Part shown: one piece after another, positions 7,759-15,268 of the stretch
How positions within the stretch are numbered: the first letter of the stretch is position 1
How the letters are laid out: every line of letters starts with the position of its first letter
Source: Thermoleophilia bacterium UBA6103
GTDB taxonomy: Bacteria; Actinomycetota; Thermoleophilia; UBA2241
Assembly: GCA_002423545.1 (NCBI GenBank)
Contig: DIWP01000015.1
Span: 69,359-90,143 of the forward strand
Length of the DNA stretch: 20,785 nucleotides
Reading direction: 5' to 3'
Made by a program: the position numbers and the translations under genes
The notes under the pieces: generated by a model
What the model was told of the DNA's origin: nothing
The model's database searches: none
What the model saw: only the letters and a program-made list of their open reading frames with translations

Positions 7759-7774
7759 TTGACCAGGCGGTCAA
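7759..7774. promoter_or_regulatory. Probable TetR-family operator in the divergent gap
   Basis: TTGACCAGGCGGTCAA is a perfect 6-4-6 inverted repeat, a common layout for TetR-family operators. It sits between the divergent TetR gene and carbamoyltransferase gene, just downstream of the predicted rightward transcription start. It is also upstream of the regulator's own start codon by 76 nt, within reach of its promoter. Confidence 0.6.
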
Positions 7775-7855
7775 ACCGCGCCGGCGCCGCCGTTCGGTGG
7801 CACCGTCGCGACGGTCGCCGGGTGTCGGCGATGAGCACCTCAGGAGGTCGCCCCG

Positions 7856-8884
7856 ATGGCATTCGACACCGCCTTGCGGAATGTCTCGCACCTGCGCGGA
7901 CGCCACTACCTCACCGATACCGACTGGAGCCGCGAGGACCTCGAGGACCTGCTCCGGCTGGCCGTCGGCCTCAAGGCACTGCGCAGCCGCAAGCGTCTCA
8001 CGCCGTTCCTTCCCGGCCGTCATCTGGCGATGATCTTCGAGGCCGCCTCCACCCGCACCCGCGTCAGCTTCGAGAACGGCTTCGCCGAGCTCGGTGGCAA
8101 CGCCCTCTACCTGCGCCCCGGCGAGATCCACCTTCCCGGCCGTGAGAGCATCGGCGACACCGCCCAGACGCTCTCCCACATGAACGACGCCATCGAGATC
8201 CGCACCAAGAAGAACGAGACCATCGAGGAGCTCGCGAAGCACGCCACGGTGCCGGTCATCAACGGCATGGACGCCGACCGTCACCCGGCTCAGTCCATGA
8301 GCGACGCCCTCAACATCCTCGAGAACGCCGGCACGCTGGCCGGCGTCCACTTCACGTACGTCGGCGACGCCGCCCACCCCTGCAACTCGCTCGCCACCAC
8401 CATGGCCAAGCTCGGCCTGCACGTGGTCATCGCCAACGCGGAGGGCTACGAGCTGGCCGCCGGACTGCAGGAACTGGCCGCCACCTTCGCCGCCGAGAGC
8501 GGCGGATCGTTCACCCTCTCGCATGACCCGGTCGAGGCCGTCAAAGACGCCGACTTCATCTACACGGACTGCTGGTGGTGGACCGGCCAGGAAGACGAGT
8601 ACAAGGACCGTGTCGCAGCGTTCAAGCCTTTCCAGGTGAACTCGGAGCTCATGAGCAAAGCGAAGCCCGGGGCGAGGTTCATGCACTGCCTGCCGGCGAT
8701 GCGCGGTGAAGAGGTCACCGACGAGGTCATCGACTCGCCGGCCTCCGTCGTCTTTCCGCAGGCGGAGAACCGGATGCACTTCCAGAAAGCCCTCATGCTG
8801 GCCCTGATCGGCATCGACGAGCTGCCCGCCGACCCCGACCTGCAGGAGATCGGGCGCGCCCTCCTACCGCCCGCGGCGTCCTGA
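7856..8884 (+). CDS. Ornithine/putrescine-type carbamoyltransferase
   Basis: A 342-residue aspartate/ornithine carbamoyltransferase-superfamily enzyme that moves a carbamoyl group between carbamoyl phosphate and an amine. Carbamoyl phosphate motifs are present: STRTR (65-69), HPAQ (143-146) and HCLPAMRGEEV (277-287). The ornithine-binding SMG loop of true OTCs is absent: the place after YTD reads CWWWTGQEDE (239-248). The stretches VPVINGM, GGSF, ADFIYTD and HCLPA-RGEEVTDEVID resemble, from memory, Enterococcus putrescine carbamoyltransferase more than ArgF. AGGAGG (7842-7847) lies eight nt before the ATG. Carbamate kinase follows after 17 nt, as in arginine or agmatine deiminase operons, but no deiminase is in the window. 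Calling it argF would be unsafe; catabolic ornithine, putrescine or another amine are all possible acceptors. Confidence 0.88.
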   Translation: MAFDTALRNVSHLRGRHYLTDTDWSREDLEDLLRLAVGLKALRSRKRLTPFLPGRHLAMIFEAASTRTRVSFENGFAELGGNALYLRPGEIHLPGRESIGDTAQTLSHMNDAIEIRTKKNETIEELAKHATVPVINGMDADRHPAQSMSDALNILENAGTLAGVHFTYVGDAAHPCNSLATTMAKLGLHVVIANAEGYELAAGLQELAATFAAESGGSFTLSHDPVEAVKDADFIYTDCWWWTGQEDEYKDRVAAFKPFQVNSELMSKAKPGARFMHCLPAMRGEEVTDEVIDSPASVVFPQAENRMHFQKALMLALIGIDELPADPDLQEIGRALLPPAAS

Positions 8885-8901
8885 GCCGGCGGGCCACGCC
8901 C

Positions 8902-9981
8902 ATGACCCCCACCGACAAGACCATCGTCGTCGCCCTCGGCGGTAACGCCATCCTGCAGCCGGGCCAGCTCGGCACCTTCGAGGAGCAGCTCTACAACGTC
9001 GATGCCTCGGCGCGGCGCATCGCCAAGCTGGCGGCCGCCGGCCACGAGGTCGTGGTGGTGCACGGCAACGGCCCCCAGGTCGGCAACATCCTCATCCAGC
9101 AGGCCGCCGCCGAGGCCTCGGTGGCGCCGATGCCGATGGACGTCGCCGGCGCCATGAGCCAGGGGCAGATCGGCTACCTGCTCGTCCAGACGCTCGAGAA
9201 CCACCTCCGTCGCCTGCGCTCGCCGATCCCGGTCGCCTGTCTGGTCACCGAGACGATCGTCGATGCCGCCGACCCCGGCTTCAAGGACCCGACCAAGCCG
9301 GTAGGGCCGTTCTACGACGAGGCCCGCGCCCGCACGCTGATGCTCGAGTCGGGCTATGCCATGAAGGAGGATGCCGGCCGCGGCTGGCGGCGCGTGGTGC
9401 CGTCCCCCGAGCCGGTCGAGATCGTCCAGCTGCCGGCGATCCGCCGCCTCGTTGAGGCGGAGACCCTGGTGGTCTGCGTCGGGGGCGGCGGCATCCCCAC
9501 CCTGCGCGCCCGCGACGGCTCGCTCTCCGGGACGGCGGCGGTCATCGACAAGGACCTGGCCGCCGCCCGCCTGGCGCTCGACATATCGGCCGACATCCTG
9601 CTCATCCTCACCGACGTATCGAACGCGTATGTCGACTACCGCGGGCCCGACGAGCGCGCCCTCGGTGACGTCTCGCTGGCCGAGATGGAGGGCTACGTGG
9701 CGGAGGGCCACTTCAAGGCCGGCTCGATGGGACCCAAGGTCGAGGCCGCCCTGCGGCTGGCGCGAGCCGGGCACACCGGCATCATCGCCAGCCTCACCGA
9801 GGCGGTCGCGGCGGTCGCGGGGCGGGCCGGGACGCGCATCGTCGGCACGCCGCAGGAAAACGGCGAGGCCGGTGATCCCGCCGGCAACGGCAGCGGCGCG
9901 GCGACAGGACCCGGCCGCCCGCGCACGACCCGCACCGAGACCGGCGAGCCGTCCAGGACAGACACACCCTGCGGTCGCTGA
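8902..9981 (+). CDS. arcC: Carbamate kinase
   Basis: Converts carbamoyl phosphate and ADP to ATP, CO2 and ammonia, the energy-yielding last step of deiminase-type fermentations; a cytoplasmic enzyme of the amino acid kinase fold. Motifs in order: ALGGNA (11-16), HGNGPQVGN (54-62), DPTKPVGPFY (129-138), GGGGIP (194-199), VIDKD (214-218), LTDV (236-239) and GSMGPKV (274-280). Residues 1-315 match the usual family length (about 310). The remaining 44 residues are a Gly/Pro/Thr/Arg-rich tail without structure that I recognise. It starts 17 nt after the carbamoyltransferase stop with only a weak GGCGGG as ribosome site, so it is probably translated from the same messenger. Confidence 0.95.
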   Translation: MTPTDKTIVVALGGNAILQPGQLGTFEEQLYNVDASARRIAKLAAAGHEVVVVHGNGPQVGNILIQQAAAEASVAPMPMDVAGAMSQGQIGYLLVQTLENHLRRLRSPIPVACLVTETIVDAADPGFKDPTKPVGPFYDEARARTLMLESGYAMKEDAGRGWRRVVPSPEPVEIVQLPAIRRLVEAETLVVCVGGGGIPTLRARDGSLSGTAAVIDKDLAAARLALDISADILLILTDVSNAYVDYRGPDERALGDVSLAEMEGYVAEGHFKAGSMGPKVEAALRLARAGHTGIIASLTEAVAAVAGRAGTRIVGTPQENGEAGDPAGNGSGAATGPGRPRTTRTETGEPSRTDTPCGR

Positions 9982-10015
9982 ACCCCGGGGCGCCCGTCGG
10001 CCGGCGGCCCGGACC

Positions 10016-10510
10016 TCAGCGTGACCCGAGCGAGCGCGCGGCGTTCTTGAGGACCAGCAGCGCCTCGGCGTCCGGCCGTACCGCGCCCCCTTCCACCACG
10101 AAGGTCAGCGCCGCTCGATCGCTCCACTCCCAGACCACGTAGACGCGGTCCTCCCACGCCCGCTCAAAGGCATACCAGCGGGCCTGGCGCGGAGATCCCT
10201 GCCCTTCGGTGAGCCGCGTCGCCACCAGACCCAGCAGCTCTGCGCAGCTGTGCGCACCGTCCGGCTCGTAGCGCTGCACCGAGGCCACGGCGGCCTCCTC
10301 ACAGCCACTCCACGCGGTCAGGTGCCCCATCTGCAGGCGGCTCACCAGCAGCAGCGAACCGGCTGCCAGCCAGACGATCATCACGACCGTGAAGCCTCGC
10401 GACCAGCGCAGCGGCTTGCCCAGAAGGTGGCGCTGCGCCGACCCGCCGGCCGGCCCGGTCTGCCGCACGGCGCCGAGCGCGACGGCGGCCTCGCCGCGAC
10501 GCCCGGTCAT
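10016..10510 (-). CDS. Single-pass membrane protein of unknown function, coupled to rhomboid
   Basis: 164 residues. A basic N-terminal part (about 1-38) is followed by one hydrophobic helix (about 39-58, TVVMIVWLAAGSLLLVSRL) and an extracytoplasmic-looking domain with Cys70 and Cys89 that could form a disulphide. A longer open frame extends upstream, but it runs through the rhomboid gene. The ATG at 10510 overlaps the rhomboid stop by four bases (ATGA), so the two are translationally coupled. I recognise no family. The pairing with an intramembrane protease makes a substrate or accessory role conceivable, but this is only inferred from gene order. Confidence 0.7.
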   Translation of the reverse strand: MTGRRGEAAVALGAVRQTGPAGGSAQRHLLGKPLRWSRGFTVVMIVWLAAGSLLLVSRLQMGHLTAWSGCEEAAVASVQRYEPDGAHSCAELLGLVATRLTEGQGSPRQARWYAFERAWEDRVYVVWEWSDRAALTFVVEGGAVRPDAEALLVLKNAARSLGSR

Positions 10511-11331
10511 GACCGCGCCGCCTCGCCGGGCAGTCGTACCGGCGCCGCGGGAAACACGGCTGCGAAGAGCGCTCCGGACACGAACCCCCCGATGTGCGCC
10601 CACCAGCCCACACTGCCGCCATACGCCGGGTCGACCATGACCAGGACACCGTTGAACAGCTGCAGTCCGAAGTAGATGCCGAGGACCGTCCACGCCGGCA
10701 CCCTGAGGCCCACCAGCATGCCCTCCACAACGCCGTCGGAGAGCTTGAGGACGATCACCGTGAGAGACACGACGAGGATCGCGAGCAGCACGACGATCCA
10801 GACGACGTCGACGCCGGCGCCGAAGACCGCCGAGAAGACGAACAGACAGCAGACGGCGATCAGCAGCAGGCCCGGCACCCGCAGGTGTGCCCGCGGCCAC
10901 AGCACGAGACTCGCCCCCATGACACCCGAGATGGCGCCGCTGGCGCCCACCGCAGGGAGCGCTGAGTCGGCATGCATCGCGACGAAGGCCATGCCGCCGA
11001 AGAAGCCGCAGAGAAGGTAGAGGGCCAGGAACCACCAGGGTCCGAGAGCATCCTCCACCGCGTCACCGAAGACGTACAGGAACCACATGTTGACGATCAG
11101 GTGCACCACGCCGGCATGCAGGAAGACCGAGGTGCCCACGGTGACCACGTTGTGCGCCGTCACCCCGGCGTTCACCCGAGCGGGGACGAGTCCCCAATCC
11201 TGCAGGAACGGCACGAAGCGGTCGCCCAGCGACACCTCGAAGAGGAACACGAGCACGTTGAGGCCGATGAGGCAGATGGTCACGTATGGCCAGCGCGCCG
11301 TGCGCGCTTCGTGGCTGGTCACCGGAAGCAT
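10507..11331 (-). CDS. Rhomboid family intramembrane serine protease
   Basis: A 274-residue polytopic membrane protease that cuts transmembrane segments of other proteins. Family marks: HAGVVHLIVNMWFL (72-85, oxyanion Asn81), the nucleophile Ser131 in GASGAISG, and the catalytic His246 in WWAHIGGFVSG. The Ser-to-His distance is 115 residues, about twice the 53 of E. coli GlpG. The extra piece (roughly 158-208) lies between TM4 and the usual TM5 (AWTVLGIYFGLQLF) and contains two long hydrophobic stretches. The ATG at 11331 lacks a clear Shine-Dalgarno, and a GTG at codon 4 is an alternative. It is the first gene of a two-gene unit with the one-TM protein, and is divergent from the DUF4349 gene. 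Confidence 0.94.
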   Translation of the reverse strand: MLPVTSHEARTARWPYVTICLIGLNVLVFLFEVSLGDRFVPFLQDWGLVPARVNAGVTAHNVVTVGTSVFLHAGVVHLIVNMWFLYVFGDAVEDALGPWWFLALYLLCGFFGGMAFVAMHADSALPAVGASGAISGVMGASLVLWPRAHLRVPGLLLIAVCCLFVFSAVFGAGVDVVWIVVLLAILVVSLTVIVLKLSDGVVEGMLVGLRVPAWTVLGIYFGLQLFNGVLVMVDPAYGGSVGWWAHIGGFVSGALFAAVFPAAPVRLPGEAARS

Positions 11332-11489
11332 GACGTGGAAGGTATCGCCACGATGCGGCCTCTGCTTGAGCCCTGTGTCGCCCCCGCCCGGGTCCGTGTC
11401 GCACCATCTGAACCCCGGCGCCGGTCGCGACGTCTCCTCTGCAGGACAGGCACGCAGAGCCAGTACGTCAGGCGCCCCCGGGAGGCATC

Positions 11490-12635
11490 ATGAGACACAT
11501 CAAGCTTCGCAAGAGGACGATCGCCGTGTCGGTGATCGCCCTCCTGGTGGTCATCGTCGGCGCCGCCGCGGTGATCGGCGCCGTCCGCTCAGGTGAGGCG
11601 GGAAGCGACTCCGGGGGCGGCGTCGCCTTTCCGGTGAGCGCCGAGCCGGCGCTCGGCGACGACGCCGGCCGCGTCGCGGACGGCGGCGAGATGGAGAAGA
11701 GCCTCGACGCCGGCGAAGGAGCCGGCCAGGACGGCGCCGCCCCCGAGGGCGTCGCGAGCGATGTCAGCGGTACGCTGCCGCCTCTGATCCAGTCCGGTCA
11801 GCATCTGGTCCGCAGCGGCCAGCTGACGGTGGTCGTGGGACGCGGCAAGCTTCACGAGACGGTGAGCCGCGTCACGGCGGTGACGCGCTCCTACGAAGGC
11901 TACGTGCTGTCCAGCATGGTCGGCACCTGGTCCGACGGCGGCGTGGAGCCGTACCCGGCGACCCTCGAAGACGGTGAGGGCGCTCCGGTATCGGACGACA
12001 CTCCGGTGGACAGCACCTCAGACGGGGACGCTCCCTATGCGTACATCACGGTGCGCATCCCGGCCCAGAGCTTCGACGAAGCGCTCGCGCAGCTGCAGAA
12101 GCTCGGCCGCGTCCGCGAACTGAGCACCTCCACCGACGATGTGACGGCGCAGATCGTCGATCTGCGCGCCCGCCTGCGGCACTATCGCGCCGTCGAGGAG
12201 CGCCTCCTGTCGTTCCTCGACAAGGCCGACACGGTAGCCGCCGCCCTGGCCGTGCAGGACCGCATCGACCGCACGCAGCTGATGGTCGAGGAGATCGAGG
12301 CCCAGCTCAAGCAACTCGGCGAGACGGTCGCCTACAGCACGCTGTCGATCTCCCTCAGCGAGAAGGGCCGCGAGGTCGCGGCCGTCCATGAGTCGACCGG
12401 GTTCTGGGGCGCCATCACGCACTCCCTGCGACTCGTCGGCGACGGCTTCCGCTGGATCGGCGTGGCCCTCGGTGCGGCACTGCCGTTCCTGGTGGTGTTC
12501 GGCGCCCTGGCGGCCGTCGTGATCGTCCTGGTGCGGCGGATCTACCGGCGCCGCCGGCACGACGGGCCGTCGGGCCCCACGGCACCCCTCTCGACCGGCG
12601 ACCCGGCCCCGCTGGGCGGCAGCGAGGCCTGCTGA
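11490..12635 (+). CDS. DUF4349 domain-containing membrane protein
   Basis: 381 residues. One N-terminal membrane segment (about 11-32) is followed by an acidic, Gly/Asp-rich linker (about 34-95). The DUF4349 core begins at LVRSGQLTVVV and includes SYEGYVLSS, the strand AYITVRIPAQSFDEAL, the conserved pattern RVRELSTSTDDVTAQIVDLRARL (written here only in part: RELSTSTDDV and DLRARL), a coiled-coil region (about 225-275), and AYSTLSISL. A second membrane segment (about 325-350) and a basic C-terminus follow. The topology puts the coiled coil outside the cytoplasm. The family is widespread, and its function is not established. GGGAGG (11480-11485) lies four nt before the ATG. The gene ends with a strong hairpin at 12697-12737. 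Confidence 0.88.
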   Translation: MRHIKLRKRTIAVSVIALLVVIVGAAAVIGAVRSGEAGSDSGGGVAFPVSAEPALGDDAGRVADGGEMEKSLDAGEGAGQDGAAPEGVASDVSGTLPPLIQSGQHLVRSGQLTVVVGRGKLHETVSRVTAVTRSYEGYVLSSMVGTWSDGGVEPYPATLEDGEGAPVSDDTPVDSTSDGDAPYAYITVRIPAQSFDEALAQLQKLGRVRELSTSTDDVTAQIVDLRARLRHYRAVEERLLSFLDKADTVAAALAVQDRIDRTQLMVEEIEAQLKQLGETVAYSTLSISLSEKGREVAAVHESTGFWGAITHSLRLVGDGFRWIGVALGAALPFLVVFGALAAVVIVLVRRIYRRRRHDGPSGPTAPLSTGDPAPLGGSEAC

Positions 12636-12696
12636 GCCGCTGTCCGGCCGGCGCTGGCGCTGCCGGTCGCGCTGTGCGGCAGCGACGAACAGCCAC

Positions 12697-12737
12697 CGGC
12701 GACGAGGCGTGCCCCCCGAGGGCACGCCTCGTCGCCG
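12697..12737 (+). terminator. 18-bp perfect hairpin, probable terminator after the DUF4349 gene
   Basis: CGGCGACGAGGCGTGCCC pairs fully with GGGCACGCCTCGTCGCCG around a 5-nt loop (CCCGA), 61 nt after the DUF4349 stop. The tail TCTCAGG has no real U-run. It separates the DUF4349 gene from the oxidoreductase gene. Confidence 0.75.
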
Positions 12738-12752
12738 TCTCAGGTGGCCGTG

Positions 12753-12780
12753 TTTGCCGACGAGGGAGTCGCGGTACTGT
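12753..12780 (+). promoter_or_regulatory. Candidate promoter of the quinone oxidoreductase gene
   Basis: TTTGCC (12753-12758), 16-bp spacer, TACTGT (12775-12780), giving a leader of about 27 nt. The hexamers are weak but the spacing is good, and the preceding hairpin makes a separate promoter likely. Confidence 0.4.
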
Positions 12781-12813
12781 CCCCGTGGTCTACCGAGCAG
12801 CCCTGGAGGGACC

Positions 12814-13788
12814 ATGAAGGCGGTGCGCATCCACGAGTACGGCGGCCCCGACGCCCTCGTCTACGAGGAGGTCGAGCGGCCGGCGGTCGCGGACGGCCGG
12901 CTCCTGCTCGAGGTCCGCGCGGCAGCCGTGAACCCCGTCGATGCAGCCATCCGGGAGCACCGCTTCGCCACCCCGCTCGAGCCGCCGCGCATCATCGGCT
13001 CGGACGGCGCCGGCGTGGTCGTCGAGGTCGGCGACGGTGTCGACGACATCGTGCCCGGCGATGAGGTGCTGTTCACCGGCCTCGGTGTCGGCAGCCAGGG
13101 CAGCTACGCCGAACTGGCTGTCATCGCCGCCGTGCAGGCCGTCCCCAAACCGCCGTCCATGAGCTTCGAAGAGGCGGCGGCGATGGGCCTGGTGTTCCCG
13201 ACCGCCTACTACGGGCTGACGCGGCGGGCACACCTGCGGGAGGGCGAGACGGTCCTTGTGCAGGGCGCCGCCGGCGGCGTCGGCAGCGCCGCCGTACAGC
13301 TGGCGCGGGCGCTCGGCGGCACCGTCATCGCCGTCGTCTCCTCTGCCGCCGACGCCGACCGGGTCCGCGATCTGGGCGCCGAGAGCACCATCGACCGCCA
13401 TCACGAAGACGTCGCCGCGCAGGCACGGCAGCTGACCGGCGATCGCGGTGTCGACGTGATCATCGAGATCGCCACCACGGAGAACCTCGGCACCGACCTG
13501 GAGGCGATCGCCAGAGGTGGCCGCATCGTGTGCATCGGCCAGGGGCAGGGCGAAAGCGTCAGCGTCCCGGTCGCGCCGGCGATCGCCGTCGACGCCGGCA
13601 TCCTGTTCATGAGCTCGAGCAACGCCGGTCGAGCCGGCATGGCCGAGATGCTGCGCGAGATCGGCGCCATGGTCGAAGAGGGTCTGGTGCGACCGGTGGT
13701 CGGTGCCACGCTGCCACTGGCCGAGGCCCGGCGGGCCCACGAACTGCTGGCCGGAGACCACTTCGGCAAGATCGTCCTGGTCCCCTGA
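12814..13788 (+). CDS. Zinc-free MDR-family NAD(P)H:quinone oxidoreductase
   Basis: 324 residues, the normal length for quinone oxidoreductases of the medium-chain dehydrogenase/reductase superfamily. The N-terminal GroES-like domain has the family opening MKAVRIHEYGGPDALVYEEV and AAAVNPVDAAIREH. The Rossmann domain has GAAGGVGSAAVQLAR (151-165), the AAxGGVG nucleotide site. The catalytic and structural zinc cysteines of alcohol dehydrogenases are missing, as expected for the QOR branch. The ATG at 12814 follows GGAGG by four nt; the frame extends upstream to 12709 but without a ribosome site and through the hairpin. It is expected to be cytoplasmic, reducing quinones or alpha,beta-unsaturated carbonyls with NADPH. 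It appears to be a single-gene unit that converges with the Lon-domain gene. Confidence 0.93.
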   Translation: MKAVRIHEYGGPDALVYEEVERPAVADGRLLLEVRAAAVNPVDAAIREHRFATPLEPPRIIGSDGAGVVVEVGDGVDDIVPGDEVLFTGLGVGSQGSYAELAVIAAVQAVPKPPSMSFEEAAAMGLVFPTAYYGLTRRAHLREGETVLVQGAAGGVGSAAVQLARALGGTVIAVVSSAADADRVRDLGAESTIDRHHEDVAAQARQLTGDRGVDVIIEIATTENLGTDLEAIARGGRIVCIGQGQGESVSVPVAPAIAVDAGILFMSSSNAGRAGMAEMLREIGAMVEEGLVRPVVGATLPLAEARRAHELLAGDHFGKIVLVP

Positions 13789-13858
13789 CCCAGGCAAGCG
13801 CCTCAGGGGGCGGGCTGCCGCGCGACCGAGGGCGGCACGACCAGACGCGTGCGGGCAA

Positions 13859-14485
13859 TCACATCCCCTTGCCGTTGCCGCGGATCGCCTCCGCCCGCCG
13901 GCGCTGCGCCTCGGCTTGCGGAACCAGCGAACGGAAGGCCGCCGCCAGGCTCATGAGGCGCTCATTCTCCGAGGCCGATTCGATGAGAGTCTGCTTGATC
14001 TGAGGACCGAAGTCGACGGCCGCCGCCAGCCGGAATGAGAGCGGCGCCGCTCCCTCGGGTATCTGCGGCTGGGGGATGCCGGACGCCGAGAGGAGGTCCA
14101 CGAAAGCCAGCGCGGCGTCGTCGCGGACCCGCTCGTCGCCCGCTTCGTCGTCTTCGAAGAACTCCACGTCTGCCCGGAGATAATCCGCTTCCGCATCCTC
14201 GGGCTCGGCGACATCCACGATGCGGAACCGCCGCCGCCCTTCGACCAGGATGTTCATGCGGCCGTCTTCTGTCTCGTCGACGACCTCGCTCACGACGGCC
14301 GTGCAGCCGGTGACCGCCAGCTTGTCTTCGTCCACATAGACGATGCCCAGCTCGCGATCGCCGCCGCGCCGCTCACCGATCAGCCGCTTGTAGCGGGCCT
14401 CGAAGATATGCAGCGGGATCGTCTCGCCGGGCAGCAGGACGAGCCCCAGCGGAAAGAGTCCGAGCGTGTCTCGACCGGCGTCCAT
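13859..14485 (-). CDS. Lon protease N-terminal (substrate-binding) domain protein
   Basis: 208 residues consisting only of the LON N-terminal domain plus a helical tail; no AAA+ or protease domain follows. The signature FPLGLVLLPGETIPLHIFE (11-29) with ARYKRLI, then ELGIVYVD, GCTAVVSEV, GRMNILVEGRRRFRI and ADVEFFED, is typical of stand-alone LON-domain proteins of bacteria, whose role is not well defined. It carries a basic C-terminal stretch (about 190-208). The ATG at 14485 has no clear Shine-Dalgarno; TAGAGT lies about 10 nt upstream on the same strand, so a leaderless or very short-leader transcript is possible. It is the last leftward gene after the MttB cluster, 105 nt behind the spermidine-synthase-like gene. 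Confidence 0.9.
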   Translation of the reverse strand: MDAGRDTLGLFPLGLVLLPGETIPLHIFEARYKRLIGERRGGDRELGIVYVDEDKLAVTGCTAVVSEVVDETEDGRMNILVEGRRRFRIVDVAEPEDAEADYLRADVEFFEDDEAGDERVRDDAALAFVDLLSASGIPQPQIPEGAAPLSFRLAAAVDFGPQIKQTLIESASENERLMSLAAAFRSLVPQAEAQRRRAEAIRGNGKGM

Positions 14486-14590
14486 GATGCAGACTCTACC
14501 CGACTGCGGCGGCGATGACGCGCCTCGACGTCGCGACGTCCACACTGCCGGCCGCGCGCCAGTACCCGGGCGCACCGCGCCGCAGGCCGA

Positions 14591-15268
14591 TCACGGTCGC
14601 CGGCACACGTACATGAGGAAGGTGAGCGGCCGACCGTCGAGCATGTCGACGGCCTCGACCGTCGTCACGGCTCCGAACACCGTCTGCAGTCGAGCTGCGA
14701 AGCGGTCGTCGTAGCCGGTCGCCCAGAAGACAGCGACCCCTCCCGGCCGCAGTGCCGTCCTGACCCGCCGCAGTCCGTGCGGCGCGTAGAGGCCGGCGTT
14801 CTCTGTGCGCATCAGCCACTCGGGCCCGTTGTCGGTATCCAGTGCGATCAGATCGCACGCCTGCCGGGCGATGACCAGGCGTGCGAGCACATCGTCGCAC
14901 TCGAGATGGACGCGACGGTCGCCGAACGCCCTCTGTGCCCGGGCCCCGCCGTAGCGGGCGAACCACTCGATCACGACCGGCTCGATCTCCACCACCGTGA
15001 CCGAACGCAGTCGGGGCAGGTCGAGAGCTTCGTCGAGCGCATGCCCCACTCCCAGCCCACCGATGAGCACGTCCAGCGGCCGCGGCGGCAACTCCGGCGC
15101 GGCGGCCGCGATCAGCGCCCGGCTCGAGGCCTCGTTGCGGGTGGAGATCAGAAAGGCGCCGGCGCAGATGATCTCGAGGTGTACGCCGCTGCGCCGCAGG
15201 ACGAGCTCGCCGCAGCGGCCCTGGACGCGGGCCAGGACCTCGCTCACCTCACCGTTCCGCAGCGTCAC
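14591..15268 (-). CDS. Spermidine-synthase-like / class I SAM-dependent methyltransferase-fold protein
   Basis: 225 residues with the Rossmann-like fold of spermidine synthases: glycine loop VLIGGLGVGHALDE (67-80), acidic strand end Glu94 in VTVVEIEP, CDDVLA with Asp125/126, and DLIALDTDNGPEW (139-151) where synthases carry the Asp-Ser-(x)-Asp-Pro-type active-site loop. The N-terminal beta domain is short (about 60 residues). The GTG start at 15268 lies inside the MttB-1 gene (20-nt overlap), so translation is coupled; a GTG at 15247 is an alternative. It could be a polyamine-type aminopropyltransferase, but the weak agreement in the active-site loop makes a methyltransferase-like relative equally possible. 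Its coupling to the MttB genes suggests a role with the same amine substrate. Confidence 0.82.
   Translation of the reverse strand: MTLRNGEVSEVLARVQGRCGELVLRRSGVHLEIICAGAFLISTRNEASSRALIAAAAPELPPRPLDVLIGGLGVGHALDEALDLPRLRSVTVVEIEPVVIEWFARYGGARAQRAFGDRRVHLECDDVLARLVIARQACDLIALDTDNGPEWLMRTENAGLYAPHGLRRVRTALRPGGVAVFWATGYDDRFAARLQTVFGAVTTVEAVDMLDGRPLTFLMYVCRRP

Noticed and set aside
7856..9981. Arginine biosynthesis argF assignment or a complete arginine deiminase operon
   Set aside because: The SMG loop is absent, the neighbour is carbamate kinase, and there is no arginine deiminase gene; the biosynthetic label is not supported.
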